Part shown: positions 1-8,114 of the stretch, in pieces
How the letters are laid out: the number at the start of each line of letters is the position of its first letter
How positions within the stretch are numbered: position 1 is the first letter of the stretch
Assembly (NCBI GenBank): GCA_015272395.1
Contig: JACYLQ010000044.1
Location: 1 to 64,000 of the forward strand
Direction of reading: 5' to 3'
Length of the DNA: 64,000 bases
DNA from: Calothrix sp. C42_A2020_038
GTDB lineage: Bacteria > Cyanobacteriota > Cyanobacteriia > Cyanobacteriales > Nostocaceae
Notes under the pieces: generated by a model
The model's input: the letters and a program-made list of their open reading frames with translations, nothing else
The model's database searches: none
Told to the model about the DNA's origin: nothing
Program-made: the position numbers and the translations under genes

Positions 1-35
1 TTTCCTCCACGCGCTGAAGCGACGTGGCTTCCAAA
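1..35 (-). repeat. IS605-type right-end-like hairpin at the window edge
   Basis: On the minus strand this reads GGAAGCCACG, then a GC-rich hairpin, then CGTGGAGG. The stem CCACG-CGCT (7-15) pairs with AGCG-CGTGG (18-27) with one bulged base. The GAAGCC-hairpin-GTGGAGG layout resembles the right end of IS200/IS605-family elements, where the omega/guide RNA scaffold lies. Only the edge of any such element is in the window and no tnpA or tnpB reading frame is visible, so this is a tentative call. Confidence 0.3.
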
Positions 36-84
36 CGTATCTGAAGTTTTCGTGAGTAAAAAATACGCCAACAGAAGGTTGAAA

Positions 85-423
85 ATGACCGAAACACCTA
101 ACGAGCGTTTAGACAGGGCTGAAGCAGCACTTGATAGACAGGTAGACGTAAACGCTGATTTACGAGCATCAGTAGAGATATTGCGAAATCAGACTGAATC
201 TTTGCAAGCTTCTGTTGCTGATTTAAGATTTAAAGTCGAAGCTTTAATGTCTGTAGCTTTGACACAGCAGAAAAACTTTGGGGTTGTAATTGAGGAGTTG
301 AAGTTGCAAAAGCAAGATATTACCCAACTCACAAAGTTTCAATGCAATACCAATACAGCCATAGACCGGATTGGAATTATTTTAGAAAAAATGGCTACTC
401 AACAATTCACGCCTAAAGGATAA
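85..423 (+). CDS. Small coiled-coil hypothetical protein
   Basis: The product is about 112 aa, starting at the ATG at 85, which follows an AGAAGG ribosome site about 6 bases upstream. A GTG at 52 would add 11 basic residues and looks less likely. The sequence is almost entirely helical with heptad spacing of hydrophobics (RLDRAEAALDRQ, LRASVEILRNQ, LQASVADLRFKVEAL), so it should form a coiled-coil rod. There is no signal peptide, membrane segment or catalytic motif. Short proteins of this kind are common in cyanobacteria and lack an assigned function. It has no operon partner: the next gene is convergent. Confidence 0.6.
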   Translation: MTETPNERLDRAEAALDRQVDVNADLRASVEILRNQTESLQASVADLRFKVEALMSVALTQQKNFGVVIEELKLQKQDITQLTKFQCNTNTAIDRIGIILEKMATQQFTPKG

Positions 424-480
424 CCATAGAGACGTTACATATAATGGAGCCAGACTCCACACGAAGCGAAGTAGCCTTCT

Positions 481-1713
481 CTACCTATCATTTGCCATTG
501 CTAAACCAGCCAGGTATCCAGTTGTCCAAGCACTTTGGAAGTTGAAACCACCGGTCACACCATCTATATCTAAAAGTTCTCCAGCGAAATACAATCTAGA
601 CACTAACTTGCTTTCCATCGTTTTAAAATTAATTTCTTTGAGTTGTATTCCACCACAGGTGACAAACTCATCTTTAAATACACCTTTACCGTTAACTGCG
701 TATTGCCCTTGGCTGAGTTCTTGTATAAGTAGATTTAAGTGTTTGTTTGAAAGTTCTGCCCAACGAGTTTCTGTGTCAATACCTGCGCGCAAAACCATGT
801 ACTGCCAAAGTCGATGAGGTATATCTATACCACGGTGCAGCATGACTGCACGTCTCGGTACTTCATTTTTGACAGCAAGTATTTTTTGGCGTATTTCTTC
901 TTGATTCAAATCTGGCAACCAATTGATTAACAAAGTTGCTTGATACTTACTCAAATGCAAGATTCTGGCGCCCCATGCTGATAGTTTTAATACCGCAGGG
1001 CCACTTAGTCCCCAGTGTGTAATTAATAATGCTCCTCTTTGTTCTAGTTGATTGTGATCAGGTATTTTCAAACGTAATTTAACAGGATTAACACTAACAC
1101 CTGCTAATTCTCTTAAACTTTGGTCGCGGATATTAAAGGTAAATAAGGAAGGAACAGGAGATTCAATGCTATGTCCAAAGCTTTGAGCGATTTTATACCC
1201 AACAGGATTACTACCAGTTGCCATTAGTAAACAATCGGATTCTAATTTATCGCCTGACTTGAGAGTAACTTGAAAGCAATTATCTAACTTGTTGACCGAT
1301 ACAACAGGTGTTCCTGTACAAATTTTTATACCTAAATACTTAGCTGTTTGTATCAAGCAATCAACAATTGTTTCTGAATTGTCGGTAGTTGGAAACATTC
1401 TTCCATCAGCTTCAGTTTTGAGTTGCACACCATGTTTATGAAACCAATTTACAGTGTCTTGTGGTTGAAAGCGTGCAAAAGCACCTATTAGAGCTTTACT
1501 TCCTCTAGGGTAATTCTGTATCAATAATTTTGGGTCAAAGCAAGCATGGGTAACGTTACATCTTCCACCACCAGATATACGAACTTTGGACAAAACTTGT
1601 TGACTAGCTTCGAGTAAGATAATTTCAGCCAAAGAGTTTGTTCTTGCAGCAGTGATGGCGCTAAAAAAACCTGCGGCGCCACCTCCAATTACAATAATTT
1701 TTAAAGGTCGCAA
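481..1713 (-). CDS. BaiN/HI0933-family FAD-dependent oxidoreductase
   Basis: This is a 410-aa flavoprotein with a dinucleotide-binding Rossmann fold at the extreme N-terminus (IIVIGGGAAGFFSA, residues 6-19). The family glycine stretch SGGGRCNVTH is at about residues 47-56, and the C-terminal FAD-binding segment reads FAGELLDIDGVTGGFNFQSAW. These features match the HI0933/YhiN (BaiN) group, usually annotated as NAD(P)/FAD-dependent oxidoreductase or aminoacetone-oxidase-like; the physiological substrate is generally unknown. It lies 19 bases downstream of a rubredoxin gene on the same strand, so the two are probably cotranscribed and the rubredoxin may be its electron partner (inference). The length is normal for the family. 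Confidence 0.88.
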   Translation of the reverse strand: MRPLKIIVIGGGAAGFFSAITAARTNSLAEIILLEASQQVLSKVRISGGGRCNVTHACFDPKLLIQNYPRGSKALIGAFARFQPQDTVNWFHKHGVQLKTEADGRMFPTTDNSETIVDCLIQTAKYLGIKICTGTPVVSVNKLDNCFQVTLKSGDKLESDCLLMATGSNPVGYKIAQSFGHSIESPVPSLFTFNIRDQSLRELAGVSVNPVKLRLKIPDHNQLEQRGALLITHWGLSGPAVLKLSAWGARILHLSKYQATLLINWLPDLNQEEIRQKILAVKNEVPRRAVMLHRGIDIPHRLWQYMVLRAGIDTETRWAELSNKHLNLLIQELSQGQYAVNGKGVFKDEFVTCGGIQLKEINFKTMESKLVSRLYFAGELLDIDGVTGGFNFQSAWTTGYLAGLAMANDR

Positions 1714-1732
1714 TCAAAAATTCCCTATATAG

Positions 1733-1906
1733 TTATTGCTTTACAGATGATATGGGTTCAAATTGGTCTTTGTTGGCGCCGCATACAGGACATTCCCAGT
1801 CTTCTGGTATTTCTTCAAATGTGGTACCTGGGTCAACTCCACTATCTGGATCACCTTCTTCTGGGTCATATTCATACCCACAGACTGTACATATATATTT
1901 TTGCAT
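1733..1906 (-). CDS. Rubredoxin (soluble, 57 aa)
   Basis: Translating the minus strand from the ATG at 1906 to the TAA at 1733-1735 gives 57 residues. The two rubredoxin knuckles are CTVCGY (Cys6, Cys9) and CPVCGA (Cys39, Cys42), which bind one iron. Family-typical residues Tyr4, Tyr11, Tyr13, Pro15, Gly18, Asp19, the P-G-T/F segment and Trp37 are present. There is no C-terminal membrane anchor, unlike the photosystem-associated cyanobacterial rubredoxin RubA. It is the first gene of a likely two-gene operon with the flavoprotein (gap 19 bases). Its role is one-electron transfer in the cytosol; the partner is inferred from position only. Confidence 0.93.
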   Translation of the reverse strand: MQKYICTVCGYEYDPEEGDPDSGVDPGTTFEEIPEDWECPVCGANKDQFEPISSVKQ

Positions 1907-2070
1907 TTTTTATAACCCTGATTAGTATTTTTGCTACATGCTTAGTATAAAAAGGGAAAGTAAAAAGGCAAAAGTAAAAGGAAAGAACGTTTATTTTATA
2001 AACTTTCTAGCATCTTTTATGGTAACTTCATTTCCGCACTCCCTGTACTAACTTAAGCTAATTTTACAAA

Positions 2071-3855
2071 TCACCATAAGTTTTTGGCAGAGGCGCCCAA
2101 CCATCCAATCAAGTTATCTTTTTGATTTGTAGAAAGATTGTCTATGAGTTTTAAATTATACTTAGTTGGTTGTGAAGCGGTAAGGGTGACATTGTAGTTG
2201 CATAGTAGGTCTTGGTGGAAAACAGTAATTTGAATGTTGGATAAAGGTTGGTAATCTTTGAGACGTTCGGCTAAATTATTGGCGCCGACTTTAATTCCAT
2301 CGATAGCTAGTAGTTCATCTCCTGCATCAATACCAGCAAGTTGTGCAGGTGAACCAGCTTCGACAAATTTAATAATTTCTTTACCGTTTTCAGTGGAAAC
2401 GCGGGCGCCCAAGTAAGGTTCTCCGTCACTATCGCCAACTAATTGCAGGCCAAATGGCTGAAGATATTTATTGAAAGGCAAATCTTCCAAGCCATCAACG
2501 TAGGATTGGAAAAAGTCCGCTAAATCAACTTCTGCTACTAACTCTATGACTGATTGTAGTTGTTCAGGAGTAAAGCCAATTTCGTTTTTACCAAATTGCT
2601 CCCACATTTTGACTAAAACATCATCAAACGAGCGTTGATTTTGATGGCGTTCACGAATCATCAAATCAAGTAACAGTGATATCATTTCCCCCTTTAGATA
2701 ATAGGATACTTGGGAATTACCACTGTTAGCGTCGGGGCGATACAGTTTAATCCAGGCATCAAAGCTCGACTCGGATAAGGGCTGCACTTTTCTTCCTGGA
2801 GTCTTTTGATACCGATTAATTTCTTTACTTAAGTGTGATAAATATGATGTAGCATCATAAATTCCTGCCCGTAGGGGAATCAGCAGGTCATAATAGCTGG
2901 TTGTTCCTTCACAAAACCACAATGAAGGTGTATAGTTTTCTGCATCATAATCAAAAACTTCCATAGCTTTTGGACGAATTCGCTTCACGTTCCATAGGTG
3001 GAAAAACTCGTGAGCAACAAGCTGTAGAAATCGTTCGTACTTATCTTGATCTCGAAATCCAAATCTTTGGTAAATAAGTGAACACGAGTTTTTATGCTCC
3101 AACCCACCATAAGCTTGAGCGAATAAATGTAATAAAAAAACGTATCGAGAGTAAGGTAAACCACCAAACATCGCAGCTTCTACTTCGATAATACGCTTGA
3201 TGTCAGTAATCATCCGTTGAACTTGATAGTTACCTTTTCCCCAGATCACTAGTTCATGAGGTTTTCCCAACACCTCAAAATGATGCACTTGATGTGAACC
3301 AATTTCAAATGGACTATCTACTAAGGTATCAAAATCAGCAGCGACGAAAGTATTGGTTTTCCCAGGTACTGGTGGTAGTGCTGTTGTAATGTGCCATTCT
3401 TTGTTCGGCAAAGTAATTGTAATATTTATAGGTAATTTATCGTAATTAGGTATTCTAAAAAATAAAGCGGCGCCATTAAAGTATGCATGTGTAGCATCCA
3501 AATGATTAGTTCTTACCGATAGCTCATTTGCAAAAACGCAATATCTAATCGTAACCAAAGATGTATCGAGAGTATCGACTTTCCAGTGGTTCTTGCTGAT
3601 TTTGCGCCAAGGTAAGGGTTTTTCGTCACCAGATGCCGTGGCTGTGAAATTTTGTAGATTTTTTGAGTACTCACGTACTAAGTACGATCCTGGTGTCCAA
3701 ACGGGGAATTTTAAATCTACAGGTGATGGACAATTAGCAATTTGTAAGGTAACCTCGTATAGGTGGGTTTGCGGTTGCGGCATTGCCACTTGATAATGAA
3801 TCTGAGGCGAACTTTGTTTTTTGCTAGCGCCTGTGTGAGGTGCAGTTATCGTCAT
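2071..3855 (-). CDS. M61-family metallopeptidase with PDZ domain
   Basis: This 594-aa protein has an N-terminal beta-rich region, a zinc metallopeptidase core with HEFFH at residues 282-286 followed by the family-typical LWNVKRIRP, a second core motif FCEGTTSYYDLL, and a C-terminal PDZ domain (VEAGSPAQLAGIDAGDELLAIDG). This order defines the peptidase M61 (glycyl aminopeptidase-like) family. No signal peptide is apparent, so a cytosolic location is likely. The length agrees with cyanobacterial homologues. It is a single gene, transcribed away from the Crp-type gene's 3' side on the same strand with about 200 bases between them. Confidence 0.9.
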   Translation of the reverse strand: MTITAPHTGASKKQSSPQIHYQVAMPQPQTHLYEVTLQIANCPSPVDLKFPVWTPGSYLVREYSKNLQNFTATASGDEKPLPWRKISKNHWKVDTLDTSLVTIRYCVFANELSVRTNHLDATHAYFNGAALFFRIPNYDKLPINITITLPNKEWHITTALPPVPGKTNTFVAADFDTLVDSPFEIGSHQVHHFEVLGKPHELVIWGKGNYQVQRMITDIKRIIEVEAAMFGGLPYSRYVFLLHLFAQAYGGLEHKNSCSLIYQRFGFRDQDKYERFLQLVAHEFFHLWNVKRIRPKAMEVFDYDAENYTPSLWFCEGTTSYYDLLIPLRAGIYDATSYLSHLSKEINRYQKTPGRKVQPLSESSFDAWIKLYRPDANSGNSQVSYYLKGEMISLLLDLMIRERHQNQRSFDDVLVKMWEQFGKNEIGFTPEQLQSVIELVAEVDLADFFQSYVDGLEDLPFNKYLQPFGLQLVGDSDGEPYLGARVSTENGKEIIKFVEAGSPAQLAGIDAGDELLAIDGIKVGANNLAERLKDYQPLSNIQITVFHQDLLCNYNVTLTASQPTKYNLKLIDNLSTNQKDNLIGWLGASAKNLW

Positions 3856-4058
3856 TTCGTGTGTGAGTTTTGAATTTTAATAAAAAAGGATTTATTCAGT
3901 TTACCGCTAAACAAGATACAGAATTATGACTTACGCTGCATAAACTGGGGATCGAGCGCAAAGACATCATTTTTAAGACAGGATATCAACGAATAAATTT
4001 GGTTTCCAATATTTTAATGTATAAATTCAGTGAAAAAAATAATTTTTTTATACCGAAA

Positions 4059-4742
4059 TTATAATTTTCTGGCTAGATTGATTAATTGCTTCAAGTTAAC
4101 TAAATTGATTACCTGTTTGTCGGGGTCAATGTTTATCCAACCTTTTTCGTGTAATTTTTCCATAATTTTTTCAGTTTCGTCAACGCCTATTTCAGTAACA
4201 TCAGCAAGATCCTGACAGGAAACATTGAATATTTCTTTACCTTTTTGTGATTCTTGTCCGTAGTTGTCACCAAGAGTGATTAAGGTGTAAGCAAGTTTGA
4301 CAGCAGGAGGTGAAGAACGCATTTGCAGACGCATATTAACGTGACGTAATCGTCGTACCATCATTTGTAACATACGATGATGTAATTGTGGGTCTTTGAA
4401 TAAAATTTGAATAAAACAGTTTCTGGAAATACTTAGTAACTTTACAGGAGAAAGAGCTATCACATCTGTAGACCGAGGAGATTCATCGAGAATTGCCATT
4501 TCTCCAAAGAAATCACCTCTCCCTAAAATTGCAAGCGCTCGATAATCTTCACCAGCAGTACGTCGAACTTTAACCCAGCCTGAAACAACGAAGTATACTG
4601 CATTCCCCCAAGAATCTTCCATTAATACAGCACGTCCTGTTGGATATTCGTGTTCGGTAGCAACATTTAACATCCACTCTATTGTTTGAGGGCTAGCTGT
4701 ACTTAATAGGGGAAAAGTTTCACTAAAAATTGCTGTTAGCAT
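4059..4742 (-). CDS. Crp/Fnr-family transcriptional regulator
   Basis: This 227-aa protein has an N-terminal cyclic-nucleotide-binding-like beta barrel (about residues 10-130), with GRGDFFGEMAILDESPRSTDV matching the phosphate-binding cassette of cNMP domains. A C-terminal winged helix (about 150-225) has the recognition region QDLADVTEIGVDETEKIMEKL. The GEMA and PRS residues are compatible with cAMP binding, but no binding is shown. There are no Fnr-type cysteines for an iron-sulfur cluster. Such regulators are numerous in Nostocales and the target of this one is unknown. A CyaB-type adenylate cyclase is encoded about 12 kb away in the same window, but no link is demonstrated. Confidence 0.85.
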   Translation of the reverse strand: MLTAIFSETFPLLSTASPQTIEWMLNVATEHEYPTGRAVLMEDSWGNAVYFVVSGWVKVRRTAGEDYRALAILGRGDFFGEMAILDESPRSTDVIALSPVKLLSISRNCFIQILFKDPQLHHRMLQMMVRRLRHVNMRLQMRSSPPAVKLAYTLITLGDNYGQESQKGKEIFNVSCQDLADVTEIGVDETEKIMEKLHEKGWINIDPDKQVINLVNLKQLINLARKL

Positions 4743-5010
4743 GAACGTGCAAAAATATTAATCAATAATTAGTTGAGTGATAAAAAGCTACTATAGTTAT
4801 TGAAGCAGTGGAATTACAAAATACAGTGGCATCATGCAATTGCTTCAGTTTTAGTGACTTCCTAAAGTTTGTATATAACTTAAATATTACCAATTTTAGT
4901 ATTGGTCTAATCTAAATTAGAGCATAGTTACAAGCTCTTGAAATCGGAGGTTATACGGAGATTAGAAATAATCTATAGTTGATGAAATATAAAATATTGC
5001 AATAAATTCT

Positions 5011-6228
5011 TTATTCACTAGTATCCGGCTCGGAATTTGTTAAGTTTTTGATTTGGCTATCTAAATTGATTAACAGTCGATTTAATGTTGTTAAAGCTTC
5101 AAACTGTTCGCTGCTTGTATTAGGACTCTGTGTTAACCTATCCTGTAATTCATGTAATTTAAAACTAAGCTGTTGAGAAATTCCTAAAGCATCCCGACTC
5201 AGACGAGAAAGTTGCTGCTGTTGATAAAATTTTAGTGCTGCTCCTTTGAGAACTTGTAGCGTTGCTTCTTCACCATACATACCTGGCATGACTCGCAAAC
5301 GTAACAACAAGCGTTGATTTTGATAGATGTACTCTTTTTCTACTTGCTTCGGTTCTGACAAAGTAGTGACACGTAAACTTGCGAAACGCTTGAGTTCATT
5401 TAAGGCGCCTTGAAATACTGAAAGAGGTAGCTTTTCTAAAACCGATTGTAATACACCGTTTTCGCTCCAAAGTATTTTACCTTCGTAAGGGAGTCTTTCA
5501 AAATAGAGTCTGCCTATTCCTCCCACAATAACTCTTCCCAGTAGTTCTTCTAAAAATCTCTTAGGTGGTAATGTCGGTAATAACTCGACAGGAGTAAAAT
5601 CATTTGGAGTCGGAACTGATAAAATTGGCGTTTTTGTAATCAATGCCGAGTTTGTACTTGTTTCTTCTACTTTTTGATGCGTCGCAGTTTTGGAATCAGT
5701 ATAAATTTTATCTGTATCAGCAGTAGATTTACCCTTTGATTTTCTACTTTGATTTTCAAGAGTTGAATTATCAACCGTAAATCTAAATTCCTGTTGTGAT
5801 TTGTCTAAGTTTCCAGTAGATAATTCTGATTGAGTCTGTTTTGATTGAGAATTTGGATTAGGCAGGGGAATCTTCTTATTCACTGACTGAGATGTATTTT
5901 TATAATTTAAAAAAGCTGAAAGTATGGAGCGGTGAGCCTCAGCATCTATTAGACTAATTACCATCGTACAATTAACATACGACAAAATACGGTTAACATA
6001 ATCCAAAGCTACATCGTCTGTTGAGTTAACCATGCCTAATATTAATTTTTTGTCTTCAAAGCGTAAAGGCAATATTTGGTGGTAAAGGCAAGCCTCAAAG
6101 GACAAAAAACTTTCGATCAGCTGGAATATCTCCGCTCTCACTTTTTCATCCTCCCATTGAAGCTCAGTGTCGGGTAACACTTGTGCCATTATCTTAGTGT
6201 CATTTGGTTTACCCTCTGAAGACAGCAT
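5011..6228 (-). CDS. GspE/PilB-like protein lacking the ATPase core
   Basis: This 405-aa protein begins with a domain resembling the N-terminal domain of GspE/PilB (LPLRFEDKKLILGMVNSTDD, DYVNRILSYVNCTMVISL, about residues 50-115). A low-complexity Ser/Thr/Lys/Gln linker follows (about 115-205). The second domain (about 220-345) looks like the segment that precedes the Walker box in these ATPases: RLYFERLPYEGKILWSENG, a KRFASLRV helix and LLLRLRVMPG. No Walker A GxxxxGK[ST] motif is present anywhere. It therefore cannot act as a PilB motor and may be a regulatory or docking paralogue of the type IV pilus system. The family assignment is from pattern recognition only. Confidence 0.6.
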   Translation of the reverse strand: MLSSEGKPNDTKIMAQVLPDTELQWEDEKVRAEIFQLIESFLSFEACLYHQILPLRFEDKKLILGMVNSTDDVALDYVNRILSYVNCTMVISLIDAEAHRSILSAFLNYKNTSQSVNKKIPLPNPNSQSKQTQSELSTGNLDKSQQEFRFTVDNSTLENQSRKSKGKSTADTDKIYTDSKTATHQKVEETSTNSALITKTPILSVPTPNDFTPVELLPTLPPKRFLEELLGRVIVGGIGRLYFERLPYEGKILWSENGVLQSVLEKLPLSVFQGALNELKRFASLRVTTLSEPKQVEKEYIYQNQRLLLRLRVMPGMYGEEATLQVLKGAALKFYQQQQLSRLSRDALGISQQLSFKLHELQDRLTQSPNTSSEQFEALTTLNRLLINLDSQIKNLTNSEPDTSE

Positions 6229-6344
6229 AGTCCAATTGCCTGATGTATCCTACTTTTCTATTCTTCCCATAACTTCGAGTGTAGTTAACAGGCACCCGAA
6301 GATTTTAGCAAAAAGTTCAACTGAGGCTTTTTAGTACAAATAAA

Positions 6345-6370
6345 TCCCGACTTTTTCAAAAAAGTCGGGA
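6345..6370 (-). terminator. Intrinsic terminator after the FKBP gene
   Basis: The inverted repeat TCCCGACTTTTT / AAAAAAGTCGGGA begins 13 bases beyond the FKBP stop codon. On the minus strand it is followed by an A/T-rich tract (ATTTATTTG). The position and hairpin fit a Rho-independent terminator. Confidence 0.75.
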
Positions 6371-6382
6371 ATTTGATTTTTA

Positions 6383-6910
6383 TTACTTAACACCCAACAA
6401 CTCAACGTCAAAAATCAAAGTTGCATTTGGAGGAATTGCGGCGCCTGCACCTTCAGCACCATAACCTAAATCAGGTGGAATAATTAACTTGCGGCGCCCA
6501 CCAACTTTCATCGTGCTTAAACCCTCGTCCCAACCCTTAATTACTTGCCCTACACCAATAGGAAACTCAAAAGGCTCACCTCTATCGCGCGAACTATCAA
6601 ATTTAGTACCATTTTCTAAAGTACCAGTGTAATGAACAGTTACAATTTGACCGGGTTTTGGTGTGGCACCAGTTCCTGGTTTCAGTTCTACATACTTTAA
6701 CCCAGAAGGATTGGTAATTATCTTTTCATCATCGTTTGTAGCCTGCGTCGGTGTAGGAGTCGCAGTTACATTTGTAGTAGTTGCGACTTCTGTCGGAGTA
6801 CCTGTAGGTTGTTCTGCATTATTAGTTTGACTATCATCAGCTTGCGTACAGGCAAACATGACAAAGCAAAGAGTTACCACCACGCCCGATAAAGTTACTT
6901 TCAACATCAA
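6383..6910 (-). CDS. FKBP-type peptidyl-prolyl isomerase lipoprotein
   Basis: The product is 175 aa. Residues 1-21 form a lipoprotein signal peptide ending in VMFAC, so the mature protein is lipid-anchored at Cys21. A Thr/Pro/Ala/Asn-rich linker (about 22-62) follows, then one complete FKBP domain (about 65-175). That domain has the family motifs [33 protein letters not shown] and [15 protein letters not shown], with the terminal VELLGVK. It should catalyse prolyl cis-trans isomerisation during folding of exported proteins in the periplasm. It is a single gene with its own terminator just downstream. The start may be the first or second Met, which does not change the mature product. Confidence 0.95.
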   Translation of the reverse strand: MMLKVTLSGVVVTLCFVMFACTQADDSQTNNAEQPTGTPTEVATTTNVTATPTPTQATNDDEKIITNPSGLKYVELKPGTGATPKPGQIVTVHYTGTLENGTKFDSSRDRGEPFEFPIGVGQVIKGWDEGLSTMKVGGRRKLIIPPDLGYGAEGAGAAIPPNATLIFDVELLGVK

Positions 6911-7240
6911 TCCTGATTATTATCCATAATATACGCCGTAAATTTTACAAGTGCTTTCACAATTCATCAAATACATGTATAAATTATTACTATTACTACT
7001 AGTAACATGTTTATCAGCTTACTTTCTCGGTGTGCCAGGGCATTAGGAATGAATACATAGCTACTGGAAGGTTGAAGTTTAAACCATGAGTAATTTTCAA
7101 AACATGAGTATTGCTGAGTTGAAAGCTTTTTTAACTTAAAGTGTGAACCATGGTTCACACGAAAATACCAGAAACCCTGAAAACTAGTATTTCAATTAAA
7201 ATGAAAACATAGATAAATCAACCGAGAGGTGGGGTGAAAA
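6911..7240. other. Intergenic region between fkbp and the Uma2 gene
   Basis: This 330-base AT-rich spacer separates two divergent genes. Apart from the 20-base palindrome listed separately and the AGAGGTGGGG ribosome site before the ATG at 7241, no gene or RNA is recognised. A 63-codon open frame on the minus strand has no ribosome site or recognisable product. Confidence 0.5.
7141..7160. promoter_or_regulatory. Perfect 20-bp palindrome upstream of the Uma2 gene
   Basis: GTGTGAACCATGGTTCACAC is a perfect palindrome 80 bases upstream of the Uma2-family start codon. A close relative with the same TGTGAACC / GGTTCACA arms occurs at 35727-35752 near the deleted Uma2 paralogue. The symmetry and size fit a dimeric regulator operator or a conserved mobile-repeat core; which of these is not resolved. 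Confidence 0.45.
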
Positions 7241-8050
7241 ATGGCAACCCAACTTAGTGAACCAAAATCTTCGGCTGGCATGGTAATATCTTGGGAAGCG
7301 TTGCCAGATGATTTCTGGTTAGAGGATGAACCAGTGGAAAATACAGGTCAGCCATTATTGGCTGGTGCTTTACGCGAAATTTTAGAACTGGCTGGATATA
7401 TTACAGCACACATGCTAATTGCCTCAAATTTTGGTCTTTGTGCAACCATCAACGGTGTACTTACAGTCAAAGCCCCTGACTGGGTTTATGTAGACAGAGT
7501 AAACGAAACTCTAAACGACCGTAAAAGTTACACACCTAATTTAGAAGGCAATGTTCCGGCAGTAGTTATGGAGTTTTTGTCTGACTTCAAAAACGAGGGA
7601 TATCGAGGAGAAGAGTATTCTTCAAAACAAACACATCCACCAGGGAAATGGTTTTTTTATGAGAAAATACTCAAAGTTCCGATTTATGTAATATTCGACC
7701 CAGATGGAGGATTATTAGAATATTACAAACTTGATAACGGTAGTTATATTCTAGAACTACCCGATGAAAATGGCCGCCATTGGATTGACTCGATGGGGTT
7801 GTTCTTAGGAACATGGCAAGGAACAAAGGAAGGTCGCACAGGTTATTGGTTGCGCTGGTGGGATGTTTCCGGCAATATGCTGCCGTGGGCAGTTGAAAAG
7901 GTTGAACAGGAACGTCAGCGTGCTGAACAGGAACGTCAGCGTGCTGAACAGGAACGTCAGCGTGCTGAACAGGAACGTCAGCAAAAAGAGCGATTAATTG
8001 CTTACTTGCAATCTCAAGGTCTCGACCCAAACAATTTGCCTGGGATATAA
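7241..8050 (+). CDS. Uma2-family (DUF820) endonuclease-like protein with heptad-repeat tail
   Basis: This 269-aa protein has a Uma2/DUF820 domain at about residues 20-215 with PD-(D/E)XK-like landmarks: PDWVYVDR, an acidic strand AVVMEFLSDF and KWFFYEKILKVPIYVIFDPDGG. The C-terminal tail carries nearly four exact 7-residue repeats (EQERQRA), encoded by 21-base DNA repeats, and then QQKERLIAYLQSQGLDPNNLP. The family is hugely expanded in cyanobacteria and is thought to derive from restriction-type nucleases; a cellular role is not established. The start follows a strong AGAGGTGGGG site. A truncated paralogue lies at 35218. Confidence 0.88.
   Translation: MATQLSEPKSSAGMVISWEALPDDFWLEDEPVENTGQPLLAGALREILELAGYITAHMLIASNFGLCATINGVLTVKAPDWVYVDRVNETLNDRKSYTPNLEGNVPAVVMEFLSDFKNEGYRGEEYSSKQTHPPGKWFFYEKILKVPIYVIFDPDGGLLEYYKLDNGSYILELPDENGRHWIDSMGLFLGTWQGTKEGRTGYWLRWWDVSGNMLPWAVEKVEQERQRAEQERQRAEQERQRAEQERQQKERLIAYLQSQGLDPNNLPGI
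7904..7984 (+). repeat. 21-bp in-frame tandem repeat (about 3.8 copies)
   Basis: The unit GAACAGGAACGTCAGCGTGCT repeats at 7904, 7925, 7946 and 7967; the last copy is cut short and runs into CAAAAAGAG. It encodes EQERQRA heptads that extend a coiled coil. The identical units imply recent slippage-type expansion. Confidence 0.95.
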
Positions 8051-8084
8051 GTAATGTGAATCGAATTTGATTTGTATTAAATGT

Positions 8085-8105
8085 TAGGGGATTAAATATC
8101 CCCTA
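8085..8105. terminator. Terminator after the Uma2 gene
   Basis: TAGGGGAT (8085-8092) and ATCCCCTA (8098-8105) form an 8-bp stem with a 5-base loop, followed by TTTGTATATT. It lies 35 bases after the Uma2 stop and just before the convergent lpxB stop, so it may serve both genes. Confidence 0.65.
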
Positions 8106-8114
8106 TTTGTATAT

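Noticed and set aside
2..55. Open frame on the plus strand ending FLHALKRRGFQTYLKFS and a stop, possibly the tail of a gene entering from the left
   Set aside because: The same bases form an IS605-like hairpin in the other orientation; 17 codons are too few to decide.
6967..7158. 63-codon frame on the minus strand upstream of the Uma2 gene
   Set aside because: No ribosome site, low-complexity hydrophobic end and it overlaps the palindrome; no recognisable product.
7904..7984. Regularly spaced 21-bp repeats considered as a CRISPR-like array
   Set aside because: Units are contiguous without spacers, in frame, and encode a heptad coiled coil.
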